A stretch of DNA of 62,510 nt, from positions 1 to 62,510 of the forward strand of contig JAFUVU010000020.1 of assembly GCA_017477465.1 (NCBI GenBank), in the 5' to 3' direction. The position numbers and the translations under genes are program-made. This document shows, in pieces, positions 52,822 through 61,067 of the stretch. The notes beneath the pieces are model-generated. The model worked only from the letters and a program-made list of their open reading frames with translations, was not told where the DNA came from and did no database searches. Position 1 is the stretch's first letter. Each line of letters begins with the position of its first letter. The stretch comes from Bacteroidales bacterium (GTDB lineage Bacteria > Bacteroidota > Bacteroidia > Bacteroidales > UBA932).

Positions 52822-53571
52822 ATGTTAAAAAAATCCGTTCTTGTTGCTGCAATGGCAGCCCTAGCCTTTGGCCAGATCGCCGAGGCTCAAACCAATCTCC
52901 AAGTCTTTTATGACTTTGGCCGCAAACACGTAACCACCACTCTCGAGGGATTCCATCCCGACAAATGGGGTAACACTTTCTTCTTCATCGATTACGATTA
53001 CAACAACAGGGACGGAAAGGAAATTATCTCTCCCAATAATACATATTTTGAAATTGCCCGTTGCCTGAATTTCTGGCAGGATACCAAGTTGGGCGGTCTC
53101 AGCCTTCAGGTCGAATACAATGGCGGTTTCGGTACCTGGGGAAACCTGTACGGCGTTGCAGGAGAGGATTATGGCGCCTTCCCGGTTAACAATGCCTTCC
53201 TCTTTGGCCTGGATTATTTCCTGCATAGCAAAGATTTCAAGAATACCCTTAACCTCAAGGTCCTTTACAAGCACTTCCTCGGCCTTAAGAGCAATGTTCC
53301 CATGCAGTTTACTGCAGTATGGGGCCTGCAGGACCTGTTTTCACTTACAGGCGTGCGTTTCTCCGGCTTTGTGGACGTCTGGTGTGAGGGTGACAAAGTC
53401 GTTGTCCTTTCCGAACCTCAGCTTTGGTATAATATAGGTCATCTGTTCGGTGTCGATAACTTCAATATCGGCGGTGAAGTTGAACTCAGCTACAATTTCG
53501 CCGGGTTGGAGGCTTCTACTGGGAAAGCGTTCAACGTTCTTCCCTGTCTTGGTGCCAAATGGGTCTTCTAA
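52822..53571 (+). CDS. DUF5020 outer-membrane protein
   Basis: A 249-aa barrel with signal peptide MLKKSVLVAAMAALAFGQIAEAQ. It starts its mature part TNLQVFYDFGRKHVTTTLEGFHPDKWGNTFFFIDYDYN, the DUF5020 signature, similar in form to nucleoside channels such as Tsx, and ends in Phe. Placement between two nucleobase permeases argues that it is the outer-membrane channel for nucleobases or nucleosides. That function is inferred from context. Confidence 0.83.
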   Translation: MLKKSVLVAAMAALAFGQIAEAQTNLQVFYDFGRKHVTTTLEGFHPDKWGNTFFFIDYDYNNRDGKEIISPNNTYFEIARCLNFWQDTKLGGLSLQVEYNGGFGTWGNLYGVAGEDYGAFPVNNAFLFGLDYFLHSKDFKNTLNLKVLYKHFLGLKSNVPMQFTAVWGLQDLFSLTGVRFSGFVDVWCEGDKVVVLSEPQLWYNIGHLFGVDNFNIGGEVELSYNFAGLEASTGKAFNVLPCLGAKWVF

Positions 53572-53586
53572 AAAGAGCGGCGCCTT

Positions 53587-54918
53587 ATGAAACCTGCTTT
53601 TGAAAAACTATTCGGCTTCGACTCCAAGAAGCACAGCGTCCGTACTGAGATACTTGCCGGTATCACCACCTTCCTTACCATGGCCTATATCCTGGCCGTG
53701 AATCCCGGTATTTTCAGCGCCCTTCCCGGTATGCCCGCCGGCAGCGTTTTCACTGCGACTGCCCTGGCCGCTATCATCGGCACGCTTGTTATGGCTCTTT
53801 ATGCTAAGAAGCCTTTCGCTCTGGCTCCCGGCATGGGTCTTAACGCCTTCTTCGTGTACACCGTTTGCCTTACTATGGGATATAGCTGGCAGTTCGCGCT
53901 GACTGCTGTTCTCATCGAAGGTATCCTGTTCATCATCCTCACACTTACCAAGGTGCGCAGCTGGCTGCTCAATGCCATCCCCGGCACCCTGAAGAAGGCT
54001 ATCGGCGCAGGTATCGGCCTGTTCATCGCCTTCATCGGCCTGCAGAATGCCGGCATCATCGTGAACAGCGATGCTACTCTGGTCACTCTGGGTAATATCA
54101 CTGAAGGGAAGGCCCTTCTGGGTCTCATCGGCCTGTTCATTACTGCCGGTCTGGTGATGGCCAAGGTGCGCGGAGGCATCCTTTGGGGTATCCTGGCCAC
54201 TACGGCCCTCGGCCTTCTGATCAAGGATCCTGCAACCGGCGAGGCTATTACCAAGCTGAACGGCGTCGTGTCTCTTCCTCAATCCGTCGCGCCCATCGCC
54301 TTCCATTTTGAGTGGCACAATATCCTTACTCTGGATATGCTGGTGATTGTTTTCACCTTCCTGTTCATCGATATGTTCGACACCATGGGCACGCTTATCG
54401 GCGTACATCAGGGCACCGACCTTATCCCCGAAGGCAACAGGAAAGATGACATCCCCGATATGGAGAAAATGTTCCTGGCCGATTCCATCGCCACTGTCTG
54501 CGGCGCTTGCCTCGGCACTTCCACTACGACAACTTACGTCGAGAGCGCATCCGGCGTAGGGGAGGGTGGCCGTACGGGTCTCACCGCCTTCTCGACGGCT
54601 GTTTGCTTTGCCCTGGCACTGCTCTTCAGCCCGCTGTTCCTGGCTATCCCCGGCGCAGCTACCGCTCCGGCACTTATCATCGTCGGCGTCATGATGATGT
54701 CTCCTCTGAAGAGCATCCACTGGGAGGATTACTGCAGGGCCATTCCCGCCTTCCTCACCATCATCATCATGCCTCTTGCCTACAGCATCAGCGACGGTAT
54801 CCTTATCGGCGTTATCTCTTATGTGATCTGCCACGCCGTAGCCGGCAAGTTCAAAGACATCTCGATAACGATGTGGATCCTTGCAGCCCTCTTCATCTGC
54901 AAGTACATCTTCATCTAA
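53587..54918 (+). CDS. Purine permease, AzgA/NCS2 family
   Basis: An inner-membrane adenine/guanine/hypoxanthine transporter of 443 aa. Diagnostic parts are FGFDSKKHSVRTEILAGITTFLTMAYILAVNPGI, FALAPGMGLNAFFVYTVC, DMFDTMGTLIGVHQG and GTSTTTTYVESASGVGEGGRTGL. It starts 15 nt after the DUF5020 gene. A 13-bp hairpin (54956-54990) ends the unit. Confidence 0.92.
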   Translation: MKPAFEKLFGFDSKKHSVRTEILAGITTFLTMAYILAVNPGIFSALPGMPAGSVFTATALAAIIGTLVMALYAKKPFALAPGMGLNAFFVYTVCLTMGYSWQFALTAVLIEGILFIILTLTKVRSWLLNAIPGTLKKAIGAGIGLFIAFIGLQNAGIIVNSDATLVTLGNITEGKALLGLIGLFITAGLVMAKVRGGILWGILATTALGLLIKDPATGEAITKLNGVVSLPQSVAPIAFHFEWHNILTLDMLVIVFTFLFIDMFDTMGTLIGVHQGTDLIPEGNRKDDIPDMEKMFLADSIATVCGACLGTSTTTTYVESASGVGEGGRTGLTAFSTAVCFALALLFSPLFLAIPGAATAPALIIVGVMMMSPLKSIHWEDYCRAIPAFLTIIIMPLAYSISDGILIGVISYVICHAVAGKFKDISITMWILAALFICKYIFI

Positions 54919-54955
54919 CCTAGGCAAGCAAATAGCTGACTATCAGCGACATCAT

Positions 54956-54990
54956 GAAATCAAGTGTGACTTTTTGCCACACTTGATTTC
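54956..54990. terminator. Convergent terminator after the purine permease
   Basis: Thirteen-bp perfect arms, GAAATCAAGTGTG (54956-54968) and its complement (54978-54990). It lies between the permease and the convergent PII-like gene and has no long T-run on either side. Confidence 0.6.
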
Positions 54991-55014
54991 TGTATAATAT
55001 TGAGTGTTAGGAGG

Positions 55015-55356
55015 TTACGCGTCGAGGTCTTCTTGGGTGTCCATGCCGATGGTGGTGCGGGAGACGGGGAGTGAGAAAACTATGCCGACGCCTTCGGTGG
55101 AGAGGCCGGCGTTTTTATAGACGGATTTCATAACGGCGTCCTTGATTGAGGAGGGGACAAGAATCATAACCACCTCTTTATCAGGCTGTATGGTGACGCC
55201 GAAGAATTCTTCCGAAGCAGGATTTGCCGATCCGCGGCCTCTGACAATACTGCCACCCCGGGCACCGGCCGAGCGGGCTGCATTCATGACATTCTCAGAA
55301 TAACCGGAATTCACGATGCAAACTACAAGTTCGTAAGCTGTTTTATTATCTGACAT
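55015..55356 (-). CDS. PII-like signalling protein, second copy
   Basis: A 113-aa ferredoxin-like PII-family protein. It has VVCIVNSGYSENVMNAARSAGARGGSIVRGRGS, where GGSIVRGRG corresponds to the nucleotide-binding/T-loop region, and the C-terminal IVFSLPVSRTTIGM. Classical GlnB modification motifs are missing. It lies directly after another PII-like gene and a DUF1538 membrane protein, all on one transcript, so it is expected to regulate that transporter rather than glutamine synthetase. Confidence 0.8.
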   Translation of the reverse strand: MSDNKTAYELVVCIVNSGYSENVMNAARSAGARGGSIVRGRGSANPASEEFFGVTIQPDKEVVMILVPSSIKDAVMKSVYKNAGLSTEGVGIVFSLPVSRTTIGMDTQEDLDA

Positions 55357-55358
55357 GG

Positions 55359-55724
55359 CTATTGTTGCTTTACTTGTTTTTCATTGCTCAGGAAGCCGTA
55401 GGCCAGAGTGCCTATCATGCTGCTGAAGGGTACGGTGAAGGCGACTCCTTTGTAATCGCCGCCTTTGTGGAAGGTTTCCTGGAGGACGGCCATTATTTCT
55501 GCTGCTTGGTCTTCTCGGATCACGCTCATTATCAGCGTCTTTGGACGGTCGATTAGGCCAAGGTAATTGAGGATTAGGTGAGTTGTTCCTTTGCAGGGCA
55601 CGGTGAACTGCAGATTGGACTGCAGGGACTGTATGAGGCTGGAAATATACGCCTGCTTCTTGTTGTGGGCAATCACAAACAGCAGTTCCAGCTTGATCGG
55701 CGCTATGTTTTTATCGGTGGACAT
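55359..55724 (-). CDS. PII-like protein, first copy (divergent)
   Basis: A 121-aa protein with a ferredoxin-like PII pattern: IKLELLFVIAHNKKQAYISSLIQSL, THLILNYLGLIDRPKTLIMSVIREDQAAEIMAVLQETF and GVAFTVPFSSMIGTLAYGF. It lacks the glycine-rich T-loop of the second copy. The gaps to its neighbours are 2 nt (to the second copy) and 1 nt (to the DUF1538 gene), so the three are tightly coupled. Confidence 0.7.
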   Translation of the reverse strand: MSTDKNIAPIKLELLFVIAHNKKQAYISSLIQSLQSNLQFTVPCKGTTHLILNYLGLIDRPKTLIMSVIREDQAAEIMAVLQETFHKGGDYKGVAFTVPFSSMIGTLAYGFLSNEKQVKQQ

Positions 55725-55725
55725 G

Positions 55726-57285
55726 CTATTCGAAGTAAATTATTGGATCTTCCTCCGGCGATGCCAGGATGCGGCGCATTGCAGCATTGCGGCGGTGGCG
55801 GGAACTGAGGACCGATTTGAAACCAAGGCACTGGATAGTGATAAGGGGCGTCATGGCAACCATTGCGACTACTCCGAAGGCAAGGTCCAGAACCCTTGAT
55901 TCCCCTTGCATGGTGACGCAGGCGCCAATCACTAGCGGCAGGATAAAACTGGAAGTGAGGGGACCGCTGGCCACGCCGCCGGAGTCGAACGCTATGGCAG
56001 TGTAAAGCTTTGGAACAAAGAATGACAGCCCCAGCGAAATCAGGTATCCGGGAATCAAGTAATAGAGAAGGGAGAAGTCGTAGTAAACGCGGATAACGGA
56101 AAGGCCGATGGAAACGCCCACGCCAACGGACAGGGCGATCATCATCTGCCGTTTTGAGACCTCGCCGCCAGTGATGTCCTGCACTTGATTGTTCAGGACG
56201 TGGACTGCAGGCTCGGCAAGCACTACCACCATGCCGATAACGAATGCGAGCCCGATTATAATGGCAGGCTGTCCGGCCAATTCCGTGCCGATTTTAAAGC
56301 CGATCGGCATGAATGCCATCTCCACCGCCGTAAGGAAAAATACGAGGCCGAGGAAAGCGTACACGATGCCGAAGACTATCTGTGAAATCTTGGTACGCGG
56401 TAGGTGCAGTACTGTAAACTGCAGGATGAAGAAGAACAGTACTATGAAAATCAAGGATTTGGCCACATCGCCCATTGCGTCGAGGATGAGGTGGTTCATG
56501 CCGCCTGAGAGGATGTTATCCATCGAATAGTCCGGAATCTTGAAGTCAAGGCTGCCGGTGGAGAAAATGGATAGCAGAAGCACGGCGGCGATGGGGCCCA
56601 CGGAGCATAGCGCAATGAGGCCGAAGCTGTTTTCATTTGCATTGCGGCCGCCCACGGTGAGTGCTATACCGACGCCGAGGGCCATGATGAACGGCACGGT
56701 GATGGGGCCGGTGGTTACACCGCCGCTGTCGAAACACATTGACAGAAGCGGCCAGTTTTCGTCATTGTCCATCAGGAGCGCCGCAAGGCAGAAAAGGGCC
56801 ATGTAAAGGAACATGAGAATGCCCGTAAGATCCTGATGGAAAAGTATTTTGAGTACGCCAAGCAGCAGCATTATGCCAACGCCGACGCCTACCGTAACGA
56901 TGAGCAAGGTTCCGTTCATCACGGCGCTTACCTGGCTTGCAAGTACGGAAAGGTCCGGCTCCGCTATCGTTATCAGAAGGCCCATGATAAAGGCTACGGA
57001 CAGCAGAAGCCCAAGCTTTTTGGAAGATGTGAGGCCTTCTCCGATGTATTGGCCCATGGGGGTCATGGCCATATCGGCCCCTAAGTTAAACAGGCCGATG
57101 CCAATGATGAGAAGGATAGTGGCAATTCCGAATACGACAAGTTCCCCGCCCGAAATATTGACCCATGGGGTGAGTGAGAGGATAAGGACTATCAGGCTCA
57201 CCGGAAGCACGGAGACAAGAGACTCCTTCAGCTTGTCCTTAAGTGAGTTGATGACTTCCTTAAATGCGTTTTTGGGTAATTTCAT
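55726..57285 (-). CDS. DUF1538 membrane protein
   Basis: An integral membrane protein of 519 aa made of two homologous halves. Each has a GLF-LG-DMAMTPMG or AEMAFMPIGFKIG helix pair, an AEPDLSVLASQV or AEPAVHVLNNQV segment and a CFDSGGVTTGP or AFDSGGVASGP re-entrant-like loop. DUF1538 is a family of unknown transport function often next to PII-like genes. The duplicated FDSGG loops look like the substrate or ion site. It is the first gene of the operon and has about a dozen predicted helices. Confidence 0.87.
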   Translation of the reverse strand: MKLPKNAFKEVINSLKDKLKESLVSVLPVSLIVLILSLTPWVNISGGELVVFGIATILLIIGIGLFNLGADMAMTPMGQYIGEGLTSSKKLGLLLSVAFIMGLLITIAEPDLSVLASQVSAVMNGTLLIVTVGVGVGIMLLLGVLKILFHQDLTGILMFLYMALFCLAALLMDNDENWPLLSMCFDSGGVTTGPITVPFIMALGVGIALTVGGRNANENSFGLIALCSVGPIAAVLLLSIFSTGSLDFKIPDYSMDNILSGGMNHLILDAMGDVAKSLIFIVLFFFILQFTVLHLPRTKISQIVFGIVYAFLGLVFFLTAVEMAFMPIGFKIGTELAGQPAIIIGLAFVIGMVVVLAEPAVHVLNNQVQDITGGEVSKRQMMIALSVGVGVSIGLSVIRVYYDFSLLYYLIPGYLISLGLSFFVPKLYTAIAFDSGGVASGPLTSSFILPLVIGACVTMQGESRVLDLAFGVVAMVAMTPLITIQCLGFKSVLSSRHRRNAAMRRILASPEEDPIIYFE

Positions 57286-57406
57286 AAAGCAAATATACCG
57301 ATTTTTCTGCCGATGTTCAAATTATCTTGCAAAGCTCGTGATTTTTAAAACACACTTGTGCATTTAAGAGGAAAAATTTGTAAATTTGACAAAATTATTC
57401 ACTTAT

Positions 57407-58195
57407 ATGAAACGTTTTCTGAGCCTAATCGCGGCCGCACTCCTCCTCACCTCCTGCGGCGTCCTATCAAACCTGAATTCCGAACGTCTGCTCCAGGGTG
57501 GCGTATATGCAATTCAAGCACTGACATTGTCCGACGAGCAAGTGGAAGCCTATGTCTCCCAATATATCGCCCAGCTGGATGCGCAGAGCAAGGTGCTGCC
57601 GGAATCCAGCCCCTACACCAAGCGCCTTCGCAAGCTTACCGCCAATCTTGACGGCGTAAACGAAAAGCCCTTGAACTTCAAAGTCTATCAGCAGGACGAG
57701 GTGAACGCCTTCGCCTGTGCCGATGGCAGCGTCCGCGTTTATACCGGCATCATGGATGCAATGACAGATAACGAGCTTCTCGGTGTCATCGGCCATGAAA
57801 TGGGCCATGTCGCTCTGCATCATACGCGCAAGCAAATGCAGAAGAGCATGCTCACGTCGGCCGCTTTGCAGGGCATCGCTTCTGCCGGCGACAAGATTGC
57901 CGCTCTCACTGATTCCCAGCTTGGCGCACTCGGTGAAGTTATACTGAATGCGAAATTCTCACGCGATATGGAAACGGAGGCCGACGATTACGGCTACAAC
58001 TATCTCTGCGAAGCCGGAAAGAATCCCTGGTCGATGGTTCAGTCCTTTGAAAAGCTGCAGAAGCTTTCCAGCGGAACTGCCGCGCAGGCCAGCGCCGTGA
58101 GCAACCTCTTCTCCTCCCACCCCGACACGCAAAGCCGTATCGAGCACATCTCCCAGCGCTGCCTGCAGGACGGTTATAAACGTCCCACCAAGTAG
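57407..58195 (+). CDS. M48-family metalloprotease lipoprotein
   Basis: A periplasmic or outer-membrane zinc protease of 262 aa. The lipobox LLLTSC (Cys17) follows a basic start. The catalytic HEMGH is at residues 130-134, with a third ligand in METEADDYGYNYL. It resembles the LoiP/YggG and BepA-type quality-control proteases. Promoter TAAATTTG is at 57381-57388. ATG 57407 is preferred over the in-frame start at 57386, which lies inside the promoter box. Its stop abuts the convergent porin stop. Confidence 0.92.
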   Translation: MKRFLSLIAAALLLTSCGVLSNLNSERLLQGGVYAIQALTLSDEQVEAYVSQYIAQLDAQSKVLPESSPYTKRLRKLTANLDGVNEKPLNFKVYQQDEVNAFACADGSVRVYTGIMDAMTDNELLGVIGHEMGHVALHHTRKQMQKSMLTSAALQGIASAGDKIAALTDSQLGALGEVILNAKFSRDMETEADDYGYNYLCEAGKNPWSMVQSFEKLQKLSSGTAAQASAVSNLFSSHPDTQSRIEHISQRCLQDGYKRPTK

Positions 58196-59191
58196 TTAGC
58201 GCTTATAGACAGTGAATCTCCAGGTGATGCCCATGTCGTAGTGATTCAGATTCAGGGTGTTATCCCGGAACCAGACAGCGTGCAGGCGTAGATTGTCATT
58301 TCCCAGCGGGAAGTACTCTACGCCTGCACCTGCGTAGAAGTAGTTGGTGCCGGCGGCAAGGATGGTGTCGTAATCCCGGCCGTCTTCATCGACATTTTCC
58401 GTGGCGTTTGTCTCGTAGCCGACCTTGGTGCAAAGGTTCCATTTGCCGAGGGTAAGAATTGCCTTTCCAATAATGGAGTAATCGGACAGGAAGAAGCGTT
58501 TCTGTGCGAACGAGGCCCTGTTGTGAAAGTCGATGTCCAAGGCCAGGGGGCCCATGAAGAAGCGGTTGCCAAGAACGATGTAGTTCATCCAGCGGTACCA
58601 CTGGTCCTGGATGAAGTTGACGCTCCAGGTGGTTTTCCAGAAAGGGGCGAAACTGCCGTTCCAGTATAGGTTGTACGAGTAGGCGTCCGCTACGCCGCCC
58701 CAGCATGGAGAAGGGCAGAACTGCAGGATGACCTCCTGTCCTTCTGCCGGTAAATAATTGGCAGTAAGGCCAAAAGCGTAAACCTGATGCATGTGCTCAC
58801 AGTAGGTGCCGTAATAGTAAACGTCGATAGGGGCGGAGTCTATTTCATATCCTCCAAGCAGTATTGCCTGTTTGCCGGCGGTGAAGGCCCAGTGAGTGAA
58901 GGGCTGCCAGCGGAGCATGAGGAAATCCGTCGCGTTGAACGGATTCTCAAGCGAAGGAGCGCGGTTGAGGCGCTGACGCACGCGGAAGCTCAGATTGTCG
59001 GTCAGCTGTCCTTTGATGTGCAGATTGAGGTAGTCTCCCAGGAAGGAGGAACTGTATTTGCCGTCAAGTGTCTGCTGATGAAAAGTGGCGCGTGTGTCTA
59101 TCGAGATTTCGTCCACATGGATTTTCTGGGCATATAAAGTGGCAGCCGCCAATAAGGCGGAGCAAAGCGTAAGGGATAATTTGCGTAACAT
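58196..59191 (-). CDS. Porin-like outer-membrane barrel (OprO/OprP type)
   Basis: A 331-aa secreted barrel with signal peptide MLRKLSLTLCSALLAAATLYAQ. It has strand patterns such as ISIDTRATFHQQTLDG...NLHIKGQLTDNLSFRVRQRLNRA and a C-terminal GITWRFTVYKR, typical of the phosphate-selective porin O/P superfamily in Bacteroidetes. The specific substrate cannot be inferred. Confidence 0.78.
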   Translation of the reverse strand: MLRKLSLTLCSALLAAATLYAQKIHVDEISIDTRATFHQQTLDGKYSSSFLGDYLNLHIKGQLTDNLSFRVRQRLNRAPSLENPFNATDFLMLRWQPFTHWAFTAGKQAILLGGYEIDSAPIDVYYYGTYCEHMHQVYAFGLTANYLPAEGQEVILQFCPSPCWGGVADAYSYNLYWNGSFAPFWKTTWSVNFIQDQWYRWMNYIVLGNRFFMGPLALDIDFHNRASFAQKRFFLSDYSIIGKAILTLGKWNLCTKVGYETNATENVDEDGRDYDTILAAGTNYFYAGAGVEYFPLGNDNLRLHAVWFRDNTLNLNHYDMGITWRFTVYKR

Positions 59192-59235
59192 TGCCGATTC
59201 TGTGGTTTAGCAGCACAAAGATACTGCTTTTTCCG

Positions 59236-60726
59236 CTATCGGGCAAGGGATTCGGGCCTGGGTTTTATCTTACGGACAGGGTCGCAGGTGAGGCCGATGC
59301 CTAACTTGTTGAAGGTCTTGCGGTCCACCTCGCTGAGCATTACGGTTGAATGGACCTGGGCGCCGGCAAGGTTAGGCAATTGCTCCAGTGCCAGTTTGCA
59401 GTTTTCGTCGATAAGACTCATCATGGAGATGGCGACCAGCACCTCGTCCGTGTGCAGGCGCGGATTGTGGCCGTGCAGGTAGGTGACTTTGGTTTTCTGG
59501 ATGGGGGCTATCATCTGCTGGGGGATGAGCTTGACGTTGTGGGCGATGCCGGCAAGGTGTTTGAGAGCGTTCAGCAACAGGGCGCTGCTGGGGCCGAGCA
59601 GGGGAGAGGTCTCTCCGGTAAGGATGGTGCCGTCTTCCAGCTCGATGGCGGCTGTGGCCATGCCGCTCTTTTCCAGACGCTCTTTGGCGGCTACCGTGGC
59701 TTTTCTGTAGGCCGTGGTGATTTTGGCCTTTTTCATCAGGAGGCTTAGCTTGTTTACCTCGGCTTCGGTGGCTTTGCCATCGGCAAAATTGCATAGGGCG
59801 GTATAGTAGCGGCGGATGATTTCCTGGTACGATGCTTCGCGGCAGACTTCGTCGTCACTAATGCAGTAGCCGATCATGTTCACACCCATGTCTGTGGGCG
59901 ATTTATAGGGCGAATAGCCGTAGATGTCGTCGAAGAGGGCGTTCATTACAGGGAAGATTTCAATGTCCCTGTTGTAATTGACCGCCATGGTCCCGTATGC
60001 TTCCAGATGGAAGGGGTCGATCATGTTTACGTCGTCCAAATCGGCCGTTGCTGCTTCGTAGGCAATGTTTACAGGGTGGGCCAGAGGAAGATTCCAGATG
60101 GGGAAGGTCTCGAATTTGGCATATCCGGCTTTGATTCCACGCTTGTTTTCCTGGTACAGCTGGCTTAGGCAGACGGCCATCTTGCCGCTTCCGGGACCGG
60201 GGGCGGTTACGACAACCAGCGGTTTGGTGGTTTCCACGTAGTCGTTTTTGCCGAACCCTTCGTCGGAGTCTATGAGGGCGACGTTATGCGGATAGTCTTC
60301 TATCGTGTGGTGATAATAGACTTTGATGCCCAGGTTTTCCAGACGTTTTCTGTATGCTTCTGCGCTTGACTGACCGTTGAAGTGGGTGATTACAACGCTG
60401 TTTACGCTTAAGCCGCGGGCCATGAATTCGTCCCTCAGGCGAAGGACATCCACGTCGTAGGTTATGCCAAGGTCGCTGCGGACTTTGTTCTTTTCAATGT
60501 CAACTGCACTTATGACGATGACGATTTCCGCATCGTCCTTCATCTGCATCAGCATTTTCAGCTTGCTGTCCGGCTCGAATCCGGGTAGGACGCGGCTGGC
60601 GTGATAGTCGTCGAAGAGTTTTCCTCCGAACTCCATGTAGAGCTTGTCGCCGAAGGCGGCGATGCGTTCCCGAATGTGTTCAGACTGGATTTTGATATAT
60701 TTTGCGTTGTCGAACCCGTATTTCAT
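59236..60726 (-). CDS. DUF1846 family protein
   Basis: A 496-aa cytoplasmic protein of DUF1846, whose function is not established. The N-terminal KYGFDNAKYIKIQSEHIRERI, EFGGKLFDDYHASRVLPGF, the glycine-rich TAPGPGSGKMAVCLSQLYQ (a P-loop-like nucleotide site near residue 175) and the KVTYLHGHNPRLHTDEVLVAIS region all match. The length equals that of the family. It is separated from the porin gene by 44 nt and probably has its own promoter near 60760. Confidence 0.92.
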   Translation of the reverse strand: MKYGFDNAKYIKIQSEHIRERIAAFGDKLYMEFGGKLFDDYHASRVLPGFEPDSKLKMLMQMKDDAEIVIVISAVDIEKNKVRSDLGITYDVDVLRLRDEFMARGLSVNSVVITHFNGQSSAEAYRKRLENLGIKVYYHHTIEDYPHNVALIDSDEGFGKNDYVETTKPLVVVTAPGPGSGKMAVCLSQLYQENKRGIKAGYAKFETFPIWNLPLAHPVNIAYEAATADLDDVNMIDPFHLEAYGTMAVNYNRDIEIFPVMNALFDDIYGYSPYKSPTDMGVNMIGYCISDDEVCREASYQEIIRRYYTALCNFADGKATEAEVNKLSLLMKKAKITTAYRKATVAAKERLEKSGMATAAIELEDGTILTGETSPLLGPSSALLLNALKHLAGIAHNVKLIPQQMIAPIQKTKVTYLHGHNPRLHTDEVLVAISMMSLIDENCKLALEQLPNLAGAQVHSTVMLSEVDRKTFNKLGIGLTCDPVRKIKPRPESLAR

Positions 60727-60773
60727 GAACTTAGGTGTTTAAATGAATACGGGGTACAAAAATAGCAAAAAAA

Positions 60774-60798
60774 ATCCGTCCGGCAATAGCGGACGGAT
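60774..60798 (-). terminator. Terminator after the kdgK remnant
   Basis: ATCCGTCCG (60774-60782) and CGGACGGAT (60790-60798) form a 9-bp stem followed on the minus strand by seven T residues. Confidence 0.85.
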
Positions 60799-60818
60799 GT
60801 ATTTGGATTCTCAGGCCC

Positions 60819-61067
60819 TTATTTTTTGAACCATTTGAGGGATTGTGCGCACAGCTCTGAGATGGCTTCCCACTTTCCCTCGGCAATGTCGTTTTTAGGG
60901 AGACGGGTTACGAAATGGGCATCCACACCATAGTTTGCCAAGGATACTGCAACATTTGCTTCACCGCCGCCGAAAGATGCGTCGAACTGACGGGCCTGGG
61001 AAAAACGAAGATAACCGGGAGTGGAAAGGCGAAGCATCACTTAGCCGAAGGTTACTACTTTTGCCAT
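60819..61067 (-). pseudogene. kdgK: 2-keto-3-deoxygluconate kinase remnant, possibly fused to an aldolase tail
   Basis: The frame starts at ATG 61067 (MAKVVTFG), which overlaps the lacI stop. It has TAA at 61043-61041 where the family has Glu (FGEIMLRL), and continues MLRLSTPGYLRFSQARQFDASFGGGEANVAVSLANYGVDAHFVTRLPKND. That is the PfkB/KdgK N-terminus. After residue about 69 the roughly 250-aa kinase body is missing and the frame ends in AEGKWEAISELCAQSLKWFKK, which looks like the C-terminal helix of a KDPG aldolase (eda), the usual downstream partner. So the gene has both a nonsense codon and a deletion junction. The aldolase origin of the tail is inference. Confidence 0.8.

Noticed and set aside
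53608-54927. Minus-strand ORF opposite the purine permease
   Set aside because: Shadow frame, His/Asp-rich, with no motif; the plus strand is a clear AzgA-type transporter.
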